Shown: piece by piece, positions 28,030 to 36,594 of the stretch
How positions within the stretch are numbered: position 1 is the stretch's first letter
Layout of the letters: each line of letters starts with the position of its first letter
From: Clostridium polyendosporum
GTDB taxonomy: Bacteria; Bacillota; Clostridia; Clostridiales; Clostridiaceae
Length of the DNA stretch: 64,000 nucleotides
Assembly (NCBI RefSeq): GCF_018332455.1
Contig: NZ_BOPZ01000008.1
Coordinates: 62,001 to 126,000, forward strand
Direction of reading: 5' to 3'
The notes under the pieces: model-generated
Seen by the model: the letters and a program-made list of their open reading frames with translations, nothing else
Told to the model about the DNA's origin: nothing
Database searches by the model: none
Made by a program: the position numbers and the translations under genes

Positions 28030-28785
28030 ATGCAAAAAAAACTAAATATAGCTATTTTGTCTGTTTTAATTTTATCTGTTATTATAGTAGGTATTTTTAA
28101 TTTAAACCAAAAGAGTGTTTTTAAGGTTGAGAAGAACCTTCCTATATATGCCGTTGAAACTAAAGAAAAAAAAGTTTCATTAACTTTTGATGTGAATTAT
28201 GCCGAAGAAGATAATCTTTTTAGAATACTGGATATTCTAGATAAATATAATATTAAAGGAACATTTTTTGTTATGGGGGGATGGGTTAATAAAAGTGAAG
28301 AAAATTTAGATAAATTAAAATTAATTCATGAAAGAGGTCATGAAATAGGAAATCACAGTTACATACATCCTATGTTTACTAGAATTTCTTCAGAGAGAAT
28401 GGTATCAGAGATAAAAAAGACAGAAGATATTATATACAGGAGTATAGGCGTTAAAACCAATTTATTTAGGTGTCCAAGTGGTGATTATAACAATTTGGTT
28501 ATTAATGTTGTTAATAGATTAGGTTACTACTGTATTCAATGGGATGTTGATAGTGTGGATTGGAAAAATGAAGGAGCAGAGATTGAATATAATAGAGTAA
28601 TTAAAAATATTAAACCAGGTTCAATAATTTTATATCATAATGATGGAAAATACACACCTGGAAACTTACAAAAACTTATAAAAAATTTAAAAAAAGAAGG
28701 ATATTCCTTTGCGCCTTTAGGAGAACTTATCTATAAAGATCATTATATTATTGATTATAATGGTAGACAGCAAAAAACCAATTAA
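28030..28785 (+). CDS. Polysaccharide deacetylase (PdaB/NodB-type)
   Basis: This 251-residue protein has one N-terminal membrane anchor or uncleaved signal (residues 7-24) and a NodB deacetylase domain from about 46. Motifs are LTFDVNYAEED, the metal-binding GNHSYIHP (H-x3-H) and RCPSGDYN; motif 4 and 5 regions are WDVDSVDW and IILYHND. These enzymes remove acetyl groups from peptidoglycan or other glycans on the outside of the membrane. PdaB relatives are sporulation proteins, which fits this organism, but stage-specific control is not shown. Confidence 0.9.
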   Translation: MQKKLNIAILSVLILSVIIVGIFNLNQKSVFKVEKNLPIYAVETKEKKVSLTFDVNYAEEDNLFRILDILDKYNIKGTFFVMGGWVNKSEENLDKLKLIHERGHEIGNHSYIHPMFTRISSERMVSEIKKTEDIIYRSIGVKTNLFRCPSGDYNNLVINVVNRLGYYCIQWDVDSVDWKNEGAEIEYNRVIKNIKPGSIILYHNDGKYTPGNLQKLIKNLKKEGYSFAPLGELIYKDHYIIDYNGRQQKTN

Positions 28786-28910
28786 TAGATTTAATAAAAA
28801 ATATATTGAAAAATTGCCATTAAATGTATTATAATGGAAATGGGTTAGTATTTACTTTATTTTTTATACTATTAAATAAAAATTTTAAAAAAACGAGGGA
28901 GAGAGGGGTT

Positions 28911-29573
28911 ATGATGGATAATTCAATGTTAAATAACAAAATTTATTTAGAGGGTACAGTAGCGTCAAAACTAGAATATAGCCACGAAATGTATGGAGAA
29001 GGTTTTTATACATTTTGTTTAGAGGTTATGAGATTGAGTGATTCTAAAGATATTCTCAATGTTACTATTTCAGAAAGATTAATATCAGGTATGGATTTAA
29101 GTATTGGAACTGAAATCGTTGTTGATGGTCAATTAAGATCTTATAATAAATTTGTTGATGGAGCTAATAAACTTATATTAACAGTTTTTGCTAGAAATAT
29201 AGAATATTGTACTGAAAGAAGTAAAAATCCAAATGAGATATTTTTAGATGGATATATATGTAAGGAACCAGTTTATAGAACTACTCCATTTGGAAGAGAA
29301 ATAGCAGATGTATTATTAGCGGTAAATAGAGCTTATAATAAGTCAGACTATATTCCAACTATAGCTTGGGGAAGAAACTCAAGATTTTGTCAGACTTTGA
29401 GTGTTGGAGATAACATAAGAATTTGGGGAAGATTGCAGAGTAGAGAATATCAAAAGAAAGTTTCAGATGTAGAAGTTATTAGAAAAATAGCATATGAAGT
29501 ATCTATTTCAAAGATGGAAAAGGTTAACAAGGATAATACTGTTACAGAGATAGAAGAAGAAGGAGCAGTATAA
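28911..29573 (+). CDS. Single-stranded DNA-binding (OB-fold) protein paralogue
   Basis: This 220-residue protein is made of two similar OB-fold-like halves: residues 7-100 (NKIYLEGTVASKLEYSHEM...) and 108-205 (NEIFLDGYICKEPVYRTTPFG...ADVLLAVNRAYNKSDYIPTIAWGRNS). The second half closely resembles Ssb. It lacks the acidic DDDIPF-like tail of the canonical Ssb, so it is a divergent paralogue. The start at 28911 follows GAGAGAGGGG; the longer frame from 28824 has no ribosome binding site. The true ssb is expected elsewhere. Monocistronic. Confidence 0.8.
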   Translation: MMDNSMLNNKIYLEGTVASKLEYSHEMYGEGFYTFCLEVMRLSDSKDILNVTISERLISGMDLSIGTEIVVDGQLRSYNKFVDGANKLILTVFARNIEYCTERSKNPNEIFLDGYICKEPVYRTTPFGREIADVLLAVNRAYNKSDYIPTIAWGRNSRFCQTLSVGDNIRIWGRLQSREYQKKVSDVEVIRKIAYEVSISKMEKVNKDNTVTEIEEEGAV

Positions 29574-29574
29574 T

Positions 29575-29612
29575 AAATGCCTTTGTTAGTTAAACTAACA
29601 AAGGCATTTTGC
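29575..29612 (+). terminator. Terminator of the Ssb-like gene
   Basis: A perfect 16-bp stem has arms at 29575-29590 (AAATGCCTTTGTTAGT) and 29594-29609, with a 3-nt loop. The stop codon lies immediately before it. The T tract is short. Confidence 0.85.
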
Positions 29613-29616
29613 TATC

Positions 29617-29685
29617 TACTGCCATTTCACAAAGTGAAATCTGGCTCAAATTTAATAGGCTTGATGCCTATTAAATTTTATTTTC
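29617..29685 (+). repeat. Interspersed repeat E1, copy G
   Basis: TACTGCCATTTCACAAAGTG, AAATCTGGCTCAAATTTAAT, AGGCTTGATGCCTATTAAAT and TTTATTTTC. It is almost identical to copies C and E. It is in the + orientation, 5 nt behind a terminator. The stop codon of the convergent dapH (29678-29680) lies inside its right end. Confidence 0.92.
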
Positions 29686-30388
29686 TAAGATCATCTAATA
29701 TTTGAGTTTTATCTTTGGTTTTGTCATCTACTTTTTTAATGATCTTTGCTGGTGTTCCAGCTACAACTACACCTTCTGGTACATCTTCAACAACAACAGA
29801 ACCAGCAGCTACAACAGAACCCTTTCCTACGCTCACACCTTCAAGTATAACAGCGTTAGCACCGATTAAAACATCATCTGCTATAACGCAAGGAGTTTTG
29901 CTTGGTGGTTCAAGAACTCCTGCAACAACTGCTCCTGCACCAAGATGTACTCTCTTTCCAAGTTTACCTCTAGCACCTACCACAGCATTCATGTCTACCA
30001 TGGTTCCTTCACCTATTTCAGCACCTATATTTATAACAGCACCCATCATGATAACTGCATTTTTTTCTATAGTTACTTTATCTCTTATTATTGCGCCTGG
30101 TTCAATTCTTGCATCAACATCTAAAAGATTTAACATAGGTATAGCAGAGTTTCTTCTATCATTTTCAATTCTGAAGTGTCTCACTTTATGTTTGTTATCA
30201 AGAATTACCTTTGTGATTTCATCACTTTCTCCAAATAATACAAAGAAATTATCATTTCCGTACCATTCGATATTCCCCATATCAGAATCTCTTAAATCAC
30301 CATTTACATATACTTTAACTGGAGTTGATTTTTTTGCTTCCTTAATGAATCTAGCAATTTCATAAGGATCTGTAAAATTATAACTCAT
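29678..30388 (-). CDS. dapH: 2,3,4,5-tetrahydropyridine-2,6-dicarboxylate N-acetyltransferase
   Basis: DapH acetylates tetrahydrodipicolinate in the acetylase branch of diaminopimelate and lysine synthesis. The 236-residue protein has the family N-terminus ([24 protein letters not shown]) and a left-handed beta-helix of hexapeptide repeats at about 90-215, including [20 protein letters not shown]. The length and N-terminus match Bacillus YkuQ/DapH rather than succinyl-specific DapD. The ribosome binding site is GAAGGGA. The gene is single here, but a PatA-like gene and dapB-dapA-asd lie within 6 kb. Its stop codon lies in an E1 copy. Confidence 0.94.
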   Translation of the reverse strand: MSYNFTDPYEIARFIKEAKKSTPVKVYVNGDLRDSDMGNIEWYGNDNFFVLFGESDEITKVILDNKHKVRHFRIENDRRNSAIPMLNLLDVDARIEPGAIIRDKVTIEKNAVIMMGAVINIGAEIGEGTMVDMNAVVGARGKLGKRVHLGAGAVVAGVLEPPSKTPCVIADDVLIGANAVILEGVSVGKGSVVAAGSVVVEDVPEGVVVAGTPAKIIKKVDDKTKDKTQILDDLRK

Positions 30389-30560
30389 TTTATCATCCCT
30401 TCTTCGAGTGTTTATATTTTCATTTATAGTATAACAAAAATATTATAATCAAAAAACTGTGTATAATAAAGGGGTATTAGCTAAAAAATTAAAAATAGAG
30501 AAAAATAATGGTGGCTTTTCTTAATAATTCTATTATAAAATGAAAATAGGGAGTGATATT

Positions 30561-31100
30561 ATGGCAAAACTTAATAAAGGATATGTCCAAGTATATACAG
30601 GCAATGGTAAAGGTAAAACTACTGCAGCAATAGGGTTAGCAGTTAGGGCTGCTGGCGATGGCATGAAGGTTTATATGATACAGTTTTTAAAAGGAAGAAG
30701 AACTGGTGAATTAAACTCAGCTAAAATACTTGCTCCAAACTTTCAAATTTTTAGGTTTGAAAAACCAAAAGGTTTTTTTTGGAATCTTAGTGAGAAGGAA
30801 AAGGAGGAGCTTAAAAAAGAAATTATTGAGGGTTACAAATTCGCAGAAAAAGTATTAAAAAATAGAGAATGTGATATTTTAATATTAGATGAAATTATGG
30901 GAGTACTTAACAATAAGTTACTATCAGAAAAAGAAATTATATCTTTAATAGAGAAAAAGCCAGAAGATATGGAATTAATCTTAACTGGAAGAAATGTTCC
31001 TGAAGAAATAATTAATAGAGCAGATTTAGTAACAGAAATGAAAGATGTAAAACATTATTTTGAAAAAGGTGTAGATTCTAGAGAGGGGATAGAATACTAA
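30561..31100 (+). CDS. cobO: Cob(I)yrinic acid a,c-diamide adenosyltransferase (CobO/BtuR type)
   Basis: This enzyme transfers the adenosyl group from ATP to reduced corrinoids. The 179-residue protein has the P-loop GNGKGKTTAA at about 14-23, the QFLKGRRTGE segment near 45, and the Walker B-like DILILDEIMG near 110. All are typical of CobA/BtuR. The start at 30561 follows AGGGAGTG; the longer frame from 30540 has no ribosome binding site. No other cobalamin genes are in the window, so it may serve corrinoid salvage. Its stop overlaps the aminotransferase start by one base (TAATG). Confidence 0.93.
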   Translation: MAKLNKGYVQVYTGNGKGKTTAAIGLAVRAAGDGMKVYMIQFLKGRRTGELNSAKILAPNFQIFRFEKPKGFFWNLSEKEKEELKKEIIEGYKFAEKVLKNRECDILILDEIMGVLNNKLLSEKEIISLIEKKPEDMELILTGRNVPEEIINRADLVTEMKDVKHYFEKGVDSREGIEY

Positions 31101-32233
31101 TGAATAGAAATGTAGAAAATATACAAATTTCAGGTATAAGAAGATTTTATAACAGAGTGTCAAAAGTAGATGGAGCAATCTCACTTACTTTAGGGCAGCC
31201 TGATTTTAGTGTGCCAAAAAAGATAGAAGAGTCCATGATAGATGCTATAAAGCAAGGGAAAACAGTATACACTCCTAATGCTGGTATACTAGAGCTTAGA
31301 CAGGCAATAAGTGAGTATCTAAAAACTTTACATATAAATTATAGTGATGAAGAAGTTTGTATTACTATTGGTGGAAGTGAAGCTTTATTTTCCATTTTTA
31401 CAGCACTTATAAATCCAGGAGACAAGGTGTTGATTCCATCTCCGGCATATCCTGCATACGAAAGTATAGTTAAAATTCTTGGTGGTGAAGTGGTAAATTA
31501 TAGTTTAAATGATGACTTTACTTTAAACTGCTGCGAACTTGATAGGTTGATAAAAGAACATAAAATAAAATTTGTTGTTTTATCTTACCCATGTAATCCT
31601 ACGGGAGCAGTTTTAACAAAAGAAGATAGGGATAGTCTTAGTAAGATTGTTGCAGATAATGATATTACAATTATTACAGACGAGATTTATGCTGCATTGT
31701 GTTATGATGAATATTATTCTATAGCACAATGTGATCATTTAAAAGAAAAGATAATTTATGTTAGTGGATTTTCAAAAATGTTTTCAATGACTGGATTAAG
31801 AATTGGATATTTTTGTGCTGCTGAAAAATATATGAAGGAAATAATGAAGGTTCACCAGTATAATGTTTCATGTGCAACCTCAATAGTACAGTGGGGGGTT
31901 GTAACTGGATTAAAAGAGTGTCTTGCTGATGTGGAGGAAATGAAGGGCGAATTTAGGAAGAGAAGAGATTATGTATATGAAAGATTAGTAAGCATAGGTT
32001 TTGAAGTAGTCAAACCTAAGGGTGCTTTTTACATCTTTCCAAGCATAGAAAAGTTTAATATGTCTTCCGAAGAATTTTGTTTAAAGGTTTTGAATGATAA
32101 AAAGGTAGCATGTGTACCAGGGGATGCCTTTGGAGTGAAGGGTGAAGGTTTTATAAGAATATCCTACTGTTATAGTATTGATGAATTAGATAGAGCGCTA
32201 TCTCTTATAGAAGAATGGGTTAAGGGTATGTGA
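31100..32233 (+). CDS. PLP-dependent class I/II aminotransferase (PatA-like)
   Basis: This 377-residue fold-type I aminotransferase has SLTLGQPDFSVP at the start, YTPNAGILELRQAI, SYPCNPTGAV, ITDEIYAALCY and the PLP lysine in SGFSKMFSMTGLRIGYF. It resembles Bacillus PatA, which converts N-acetyl-amino-oxopimelate to N-acetyl-diaminopimelate. That is the step after DapH, encoded 700 bp away on the other strand. dapB-dapA-asd nearby strengthen this reading. The one-base overlap with cobO shows co-transcription, so a CobD-like role was considered, but the N-terminus and length favour a general aminotransferase. Confidence 0.85.
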   Translation: MNRNVENIQISGIRRFYNRVSKVDGAISLTLGQPDFSVPKKIEESMIDAIKQGKTVYTPNAGILELRQAISEYLKTLHINYSDEEVCITIGGSEALFSIFTALINPGDKVLIPSPAYPAYESIVKILGGEVVNYSLNDDFTLNCCELDRLIKEHKIKFVVLSYPCNPTGAVLTKEDRDSLSKIVADNDITIITDEIYAALCYDEYYSIAQCDHLKEKIIYVSGFSKMFSMTGLRIGYFCAAEKYMKEIMKVHQYNVSCATSIVQWGVVTGLKECLADVEEMKGEFRKRRDYVYERLVSIGFEVVKPKGAFYIFPSIEKFNMSSEEFCLKVLNDKKVACVPGDAFGVKGEGFIRISYCYSIDELDRALSLIEEWVKGM

Positions 32234-32254
32234 TAGAATCACATACCTTTTTTG
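32224..32254 (+). terminator. Terminator of cobO-aminotransferase operon
   Basis: GGTATGTGA (32225-32233) pairs with TCACATACC (32239-32247), followed by T6. The 5' arm includes the aminotransferase stop codon. Confidence 0.9.
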
Positions 32255-32316
32255 TTAACATATGATAAATTAAAATCTGGTTAAGTTGAGTAGGATGATA
32301 TCTGGTCAGTTTAGTA
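32252..32316 (+). repeat. Interspersed repeat E1, copy H (diverged)
   Basis: GTTAACATATGATAAATTAA, AATCTGGTTAAGTTGAGTAG and TCTGGTCAGTTTA. The linker and right end are recognisable (compare copies J and K) while the left hairpin is mutated. It is in the + orientation, at the T tract of the preceding terminator. Confidence 0.6.
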
Positions 32317-32462
32317 TATAAAAGATGCTCTAACATTCATGGATGAAGCCAGAAAACAGTTAATTTTTTATTGGCTAAACTGATAATAATAAGAGGGATG
32401 GTGATAATTTGTTAATATTGAAATGTTTACAATTGAGCGTTGTTAAAAATATTTTAACGTTA

Positions 32463-32490
32463 TTGACAACATATAATTAAGAGGTATAAT
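32463..32490 (+). promoter_or_regulatory. Strong promoter left in front of a broken oppA
   Basis: TTGACA (32463-32468) and TATAAT (32485-32490) are separated by 16 bases. There is then an AT-rich leader of about 180 nt without a gene, and a ribosome-binding-site-like GGAGGT at 32670-32675. It now leads into a gene fragment with no normal start codon. Confidence 0.75.
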
Positions 32491-32678
32491 ATTTATAAGG
32501 GTTAATACATAAATATACAATTATGTAACTAATTTTAATTTAATGTTTTTATTGGTTATGGTTTAATTAATAAGTTTATGCAATAATGCATAATAAAATT
32601 TAAATAAAAAAATATCAAAATTTTTAAATATAAGCTTTAAGCTTAGGTAATTAAATATTTATTACCAACGGAGGTTAA

Positions 32679-33260
32679 GATTTATTAATTTTTGATGCTG
32701 CCTTAAAGAATGGTGAGGCTTTCAATACTAAGAAGGCTAAGGCAGATGATGTTGGAGTTAAGGCTTTAGATGACAACACTCTTGAAGTTAAATTAGAGTA
32801 TTCAACAGCGTACTTTTTATCAATTATGGCCTTCCCAACATATTTTCCAGTAAGACAAGATATAGTTGGAAAGGATAAGGAAGGCTGGGCTTCAAAGCCA
32901 GAAACTTTTATTTGTAATGGACCTTTCAAAATGAAGGAGTGGAAATCAAAGGATAGTTTAGTGTTTGTGAAGAATGAAAATTATTGGAATGCTAAGGAGA
33001 TTAAATTAGAAACAATAGAGTATAAGATGATTGAAGAAGCTACCTCAGCATTATCTACTTTCAGGCAAGAGGATTTAGATTTAATCGATGAAGTTCCAAG
33101 ACAAGAAGTTCCTCAACTAATAAAAGATGGGGTTGCTAAGATAGAACCATATCTTGGAACTTACTTCTATGTATTAAATATTTCACTAAAGGCTAAGGAT
33201 GTTGATTTAGAAGCTGCAAAGGCGTTAGCAGATCCAAGGGCTAGAAAAGCATTAAAATAA
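32679..33260 (+). pseudogene. oppA-like peptide-binding protein gene, internal fragment
   Basis: An open frame of 193 codons encodes the middle of an oligopeptide ABC transporter substrate-binding protein. Recognisable segments are DDNTLEVKLEY, FPTYFPVRQDIV, NGPFKMKEWKSKDSLVFVKN and a final DPRARKALK, which is the usual position of the VRKAL motif. About 150 or more residues are missing at the front, with no signal peptide and no ATG near the GGAGGT. Roughly 200 or more are missing at the back. The TAA stop is provided by the edge of repeat E1 copy I. ATG 32826 opens a shorter frame without a ribosome binding site. It is almost certainly non-functional. Confidence 0.88.
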
Positions 33261-33364
33261 AACTTAATAGGCGTCAAGTCTATTAAAGATACACTATTTC
33301 AATCCTTATAAAGTTGTGTATCTATAGTTTGAACTAGATTTCACTTTGTGAAGTGGAAGCAAAT
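33257..33364 (-). repeat. Interspersed repeat E1, copy I, carrying a nested F2 element
   Basis: Read on the minus strand: TTTGCTTCCACTTCACAAAG, TGAAATCTAGTTCAAA, then about 45 nt of F2, then TTTAATAGACTTGACGCCTA and TTAAGTTTTATTTT. Removing the F2 block restores a normal E1 copy (compare TCAAATTTAATAGGCTTGAT in copies E and G). It lies behind the dapB terminator, co-oriented with dapB, and its far edge ends the oppA fragment. Confidence 0.88.
33284..33328. repeat. Interspersed palindromic repeat F2, copy 5 (nested in E1 copy I)
   Basis: AGATACAC (33287-33294) pairs with GTGTATCT (33316-33323), with further pairing inward through ACTTTATAA and a 10-nt centre. On the minus strand it reads CTATAGATACACAACTTTAT then AAGGATTGAAATAGTGTATC. 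It is the shortest and best-formed F2 unit, and it interrupts E1 between the linker and the right hairpin. Confidence 0.85.
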
Positions 33365-33397
33365 AAAAGAGGACAGATTTGTGTCTGTCCTCTTTTT
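33365..33397. terminator. Bidirectional terminator at the end of the dapB operon
   Basis: AAAAGAGGACAG (33365-33376) pairs perfectly with CTGTCCTCTTTT (33385-33396) around an 8-nt loop, with A and T tracts on both sides. It ends the asd-dapA-dapB transcript. Confidence 0.92.
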
Positions 33398-33400
33398 GAA

Positions 33401-34162
33401 TTATAACTTTAAATTTATTACATCTTCCATTGAGTAAAGTCCAGGTGAACTTATAGCTGCCATGTATTCACAAGCTTTTAATGAACCAACTGCAAATACT
33501 TCTCTTGATATGGCCTTGTGAGTTAATTCAATAACTTCGCCATCTCCAGCAAAGATAACATCATGATCACCAATGATGTTTCCTCCACGTACTGCATGAA
33601 CGCCTATTTCCTTATGATGTCTTTTAGCTATTCCGTCTCTTCCGTGAACAAATATAGTTTCTTCTTCTAATGAATTCTTAATGCTTTCAGCAAGCATTAC
33701 AGCAGTTCCAGAAGGAGAGTCAACCTTTTGGTTATGATGTTTTTCAATAATCTCAATATCAAAATTATCGAATAATATAGGGGATATTTTTCTAAGAATA
33801 ATATTTATAAGATTTATACCTACACTCATATTTGCTGAACGGAATACAGGTATAACCTTTGATTTCTCATTTATTAAAGCTAGGTCTTCTTCTGAATAAC
33901 CAGTGGAACAAAGAACAACTGGTTTATTATTTTTTTCTGAAAACTCTAATAGTTCTTTAAGAGCATCTGGTCTTGAAAAATCCAATAATACATCATATTC
34001 AATAGTACATTCACTTAATTGTAAAAAAATTGGATAGCTAAGTTGGCTATTTGGGAATTTATCTATTCCTCCCACTATAGAAAGGGATGGAAATTTTTCA
34101 ACTATCGTTGAAATAACTGTTCCCATTTTACCACTGCAGCCATTTAATAATATTCTAATCAT
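33401..34162 (-). CDS. dapB: 4-hydroxy-tetrahydrodipicolinate reductase
   Basis: DapB reduces the DapA product with NAD(P)H to tetrahydrodipicolinate, the DapH substrate. The 253-residue protein starts [14 protein letters not shown], the Rossmann glycine motif, and has the active-site segment [17 protein letters not shown] with the catalytic HH and Lys. The start at 34162 is chosen because TGGAGGT stands 5 nt upstream; the longer frame begins inside the dapA stop codon. It is third in the asd-dapA-dapB operon, 11 nt after dapA. Confidence 0.96.
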   Translation of the reverse strand: MIRILLNGCSGKMGTVISTIVEKFPSLSIVGGIDKFPNSQLSYPIFLQLSECTIEYDVLLDFSRPDALKELLEFSEKNNKPVVLCSTGYSEEDLALINEKSKVIPVFRSANMSVGINLINIILRKISPILFDNFDIEIIEKHHNQKVDSPSGTAVMLAESIKNSLEEETIFVHGRDGIAKRHHKEIGVHAVRGGNIIGDHDVIFAGDGEVIELTHKAISREVFAVGSLKACEYMAAISSPGLYSMEDVINLKL

Positions 34163-34173
34163 GTTTACCTCCA

Positions 34174-35055
34174 TTATTTAACTAGGTTATGCTTTATTAA
34201 AACATCCCTAAGTTTGTTTAAGTTTCCTTCTTCCATGTCACAAAGAGGTAATCTAAGGTTTCCTACATTAAAGCCCATTAAATTCATTGCAGTTTTAACA
34301 GGTATAGGATTAGTTTCTATAAATAGAGTGTTTATTAAGTTAAGTGTTTGGAGTTGTATATCCAGTGCTTCCTTAACTTTACCACTTTGATAGAGCTCAC
34401 ACATATCATGAACTTCCCTAGGAATAACATTTGCTAATACTGAAATAACACCTACACCGCCTAATGAAAGTATTGGAATTATTTGATCATCATTACCAGA
34501 ATAAATATCAATACTATTCCCGCACAGTGCTTTCATTTTAGCAATTTGGCTAATATCTCCACTTGCTTCTTTTATTGCTACTATGTTTTTTAATTTAGTT
34601 AATTCTAATAAAGTAGCAGGAGTAATATTCATACCTGTTCTTCCAGGAACATTATAAACTATTATAGGAGTATTTACAGCATCATTTACTGCTTTAAAAT
34701 GTTCAATTAATCCTCTGGCATTAGTTTTATTATAATAAGGAGTTATAACTAAAAGTCCATCTACTCCTATACTTTCTGCCCACTTGCTCATATTAACAGA
34801 AGCAGCAGTATTATTATTTCCTGTACCAGCTATGACGGGTATTCTTTTATTAACAACATCAACAGTAAATTTTATTGTTTCCTTTTTTTCTGATTCACTC
34901 ATTGTTGAAGCTTCACCAGTTGTACCACAAACGATGATAGCATCTGTTTTGTTGGATATGTGCCACTCAAGAAGTTCTCTAAGCTTTTCAAAATCCACTC
35001 CATTTTCAGTAAATGGTGTCACAATAGCAACACCAGATCCCGTAAAGATTGACAT
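34174..35055 (-). CDS. dapA: 4-hydroxy-tetrahydrodipicolinate synthase
   Basis: DapA condenses pyruvate with aspartate semialdehyde, the first committed step to diaminopimelate and lysine. This is a 293-residue TIM barrel with [10 protein letters not shown] near residue 43, catalytic Tyr134 in [10 protein letters not shown] and the Schiff-base Lys162 in VAIKEASGD. The ribosome binding site is GGGGGT, 7 nt before the ATG. asd lies 17 nt upstream and dapB follows directly, so the three form an operon. No lysine riboswitch is visible upstream of asd. Confidence 0.97.
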   Translation of the reverse strand: MSIFTGSGVAIVTPFTENGVDFEKLRELLEWHISNKTDAIIVCGTTGEASTMSESEKKETIKFTVDVVNKRIPVIAGTGNNNTAASVNMSKWAESIGVDGLLVITPYYNKTNARGLIEHFKAVNDAVNTPIIVYNVPGRTGMNITPATLLELTKLKNIVAIKEASGDISQIAKMKALCGNSIDIYSGNDDQIIPILSLGGVGVISVLANVIPREVHDMCELYQSGKVKEALDIQLQTLNLINTLFIETNPIPVKTAMNLMGFNVGNLRLPLCDMEEGNLNKLRDVLIKHNLVK

Positions 35056-35072
35056 TACAATACCCCCACTAA

Positions 35073-36062
35073 TTATTTTTCATTAATCATAATTTCTGCA
35101 ATTTGTACTGCATTTAGAGCAGCACCTTTTCTTATGTTGTCTGCTACAACCCAAAGGTTTAATCCGTTATCTATGCTGAAGTCTTTTCTTATTCTTCCAA
35201 CAAATACTTCATCTTTTCCTGAAACTTGAAGTGCAGTAGGATATTTTAATTCCTTTGTATTATCATATACAATTATTCCCTTAGAGTTGCTTAATAAATC
35301 TACAATGTTATTTATTTCAAATTCTTTTTCTAATTCTATATTAATACTCTCACTATGAGCATTTAATACAGGTACTCTAACTGTAGTTGCAGTTATTCTT
35401 AAGTTATCGTTATGAAGAATTTTTCTAGTTTCTTTTATCATTTTTTCTTCTTCTTTTGTATATCCGTTATCTAGAAATACATCAATGTGAGGTAAAACAT
35501 TACCTGCTATTGGATATGGGAATTTCTTAGGAGCTTCGCCTTTTAGACCATTTTCAAGGTCTTCTATACCTTGCATTCCTGCACCTGAAACTGCTTGATA
35601 AGTTGAATAAACTATTCTCTTTATTCCGTAATTATCATAAAGCGGTTTAAGTGCTACTACTGCTTGTATTGTAGAGCAGTTTGGATTAGCGATTATACCT
35701 TTATGCCATTTAATATCTTCTGGATTAACTTCTGGTACTACTAGAGGAACTTCAGGGTTCATTCTCCAAGCACTACTATTATCTATTGCTACTGCTCCGA
35801 TTTTTGCGAACTTTGGAGCAAATTCTAAGCTTGTGTCACCACCTGCTGAGAAAAGAGCAAAATCTACTTTTTTATTGTTTATGTTCTCTTCACATAATTC
35901 CTCAACTACAATATCTTTTCCTTTAAATTTCATAACTTTGCCTGCAGATCTTTTTGAAGCAAATAAGAATAATTCTTTAACAGGGAAATTTCTTTCCTCT
36001 AATATTTCAATAAATTTTCTACCTACGTTTCCTGTTGCACCTACTATAGCTACATTAAACAT
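35073..36062 (-). CDS. asd: Aspartate-semialdehyde dehydrogenase
   Basis: Asd reduces aspartyl phosphate to aspartate semialdehyde, feeding the next enzyme in the operon. The 329-residue protein has the NADP-binding [10 protein letters not shown] at residues 8-17, the catalytic Cys129 in NPNCSTIQ and the later active-site histidine region [11 protein letters not shown]. It leads the asd-dapA-dapB operon. The ribosome binding site AAGGAGGG stands 5 nt before the ATG. The intergenic region to the divergent SASP gene is only about 190 nt and shows no riboswitch. Confidence 0.97.
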   Translation of the reverse strand: MFNVAIVGATGNVGRKFIEILEERNFPVKELFLFASKRSAGKVMKFKGKDIVVEELCEENINNKKVDFALFSAGGDTSLEFAPKFAKIGAVAIDNSSAWRMNPEVPLVVPEVNPEDIKWHKGIIANPNCSTIQAVVALKPLYDNYGIKRIVYSTYQAVSGAGMQGIEDLENGLKGEAPKKFPYPIAGNVLPHIDVFLDNGYTKEEEKMIKETRKILHNDNLRITATTVRVPVLNAHSESINIELEKEFEINNIVDLLSNSKGIIVYDNTKELKYPTALQVSGKDEVFVGRIRKDFSIDNGLNLWVVADNIRKGAALNAVQIAEIMINEK

Positions 36063-36254
36063 GTAAATCCCTCCTTAAGTTAGTGAAAAAATAATTGTGT
36101 TTAAAATACTCATAATTTAAATTATACACGAATATTGATTTTGGGCTATAACTTTTTTATTAATTTTAATAAATTATTTTTGGATTGTATAGTTATAGAT
36201 TTATATGGTAATACTACTAAAAAATTTACTTTAGGTTTAAAGGAGTGTTTTTTT

Positions 36255-36515
36255 ATGAGTAAAACACCTTTAAAAAAAATTATTAAATCAAAGATAAAAT
36301 CAAATAGAGATTTAACTGAAGCAGAAAAACTTAGGGAACAAATGAAATATGAGATTGCTTCAGAGCTTGGATTGAAGGAAAAGGTTGATGTATTCGGCTG
36401 GGGAGGACTTACTGCAGAAGAGACGGGAAGAATTGGAGGCATAATGACGAAACGTAAGAAAGATCTTAAGTTACCCAGCAATAATGAGATTTTAGGAGTA
36501 AATAAAGAGCATTGA
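36255..36515 (+). CDS. Divergent alpha/beta-type small acid-soluble spore protein
   Basis: This 86-residue protein contains the SASP landmark segments KYEIASELGL, which includes the YE-IAS site cut by the germination protease GPR, and GWGGLTAEETGRIGG. Such proteins coat spore DNA and supply amino acids at germination. The N-terminal 28 residues are unusually lysine-rich and the C-terminal third (IMTKRKKDLKLPSNNEIL) departs from the usual MVKKMI-type second DNA-binding helix. The start at 36255 follows AGGAG at 9 nt; the longer frame has no ribosome binding site. Confidence 0.85.
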   Translation: MSKTPLKKIIKSKIKSNRDLTEAEKLREQMKYEIASELGLKEKVDVFGWGGLTAEETGRIGGIMTKRKKDLKLPSNNEILGVNKEH

Positions 36516-36594
36516 CGAAATATAGATTTATATATAATATAGTCTAGGATAAATTGTTATATGTTTCTAAGTAGATTTTCGTGGGGGATGGGTA

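Noticed and set aside
29715-30365. Plus-strand frame of 216 codons, Thr/Pro/Ser-rich
   Set aside because: It mirrors the hexapeptide repeats of dapH on the other strand.
31100-32233. CobD-type threonine-phosphate decarboxylase, from linkage to cobO
   Set aside because: The N-terminal segment SLTLGQPDFSVP and the overall length match PatA/AspC-like aminotransferases, and no other cobalamin genes are near.
32826-33260. A complete 144-residue gene starting at ATG 32826
   Set aside because: The homologous frame continues upstream of this ATG, which has no ribosome binding site; it is part of the oppA remnant.
35056-36254. Lysine riboswitch upstream of asd
   Set aside because: The 190-nt gap has no matching conserved segments, and the asd ribosome binding site follows a short AT-rich leader.
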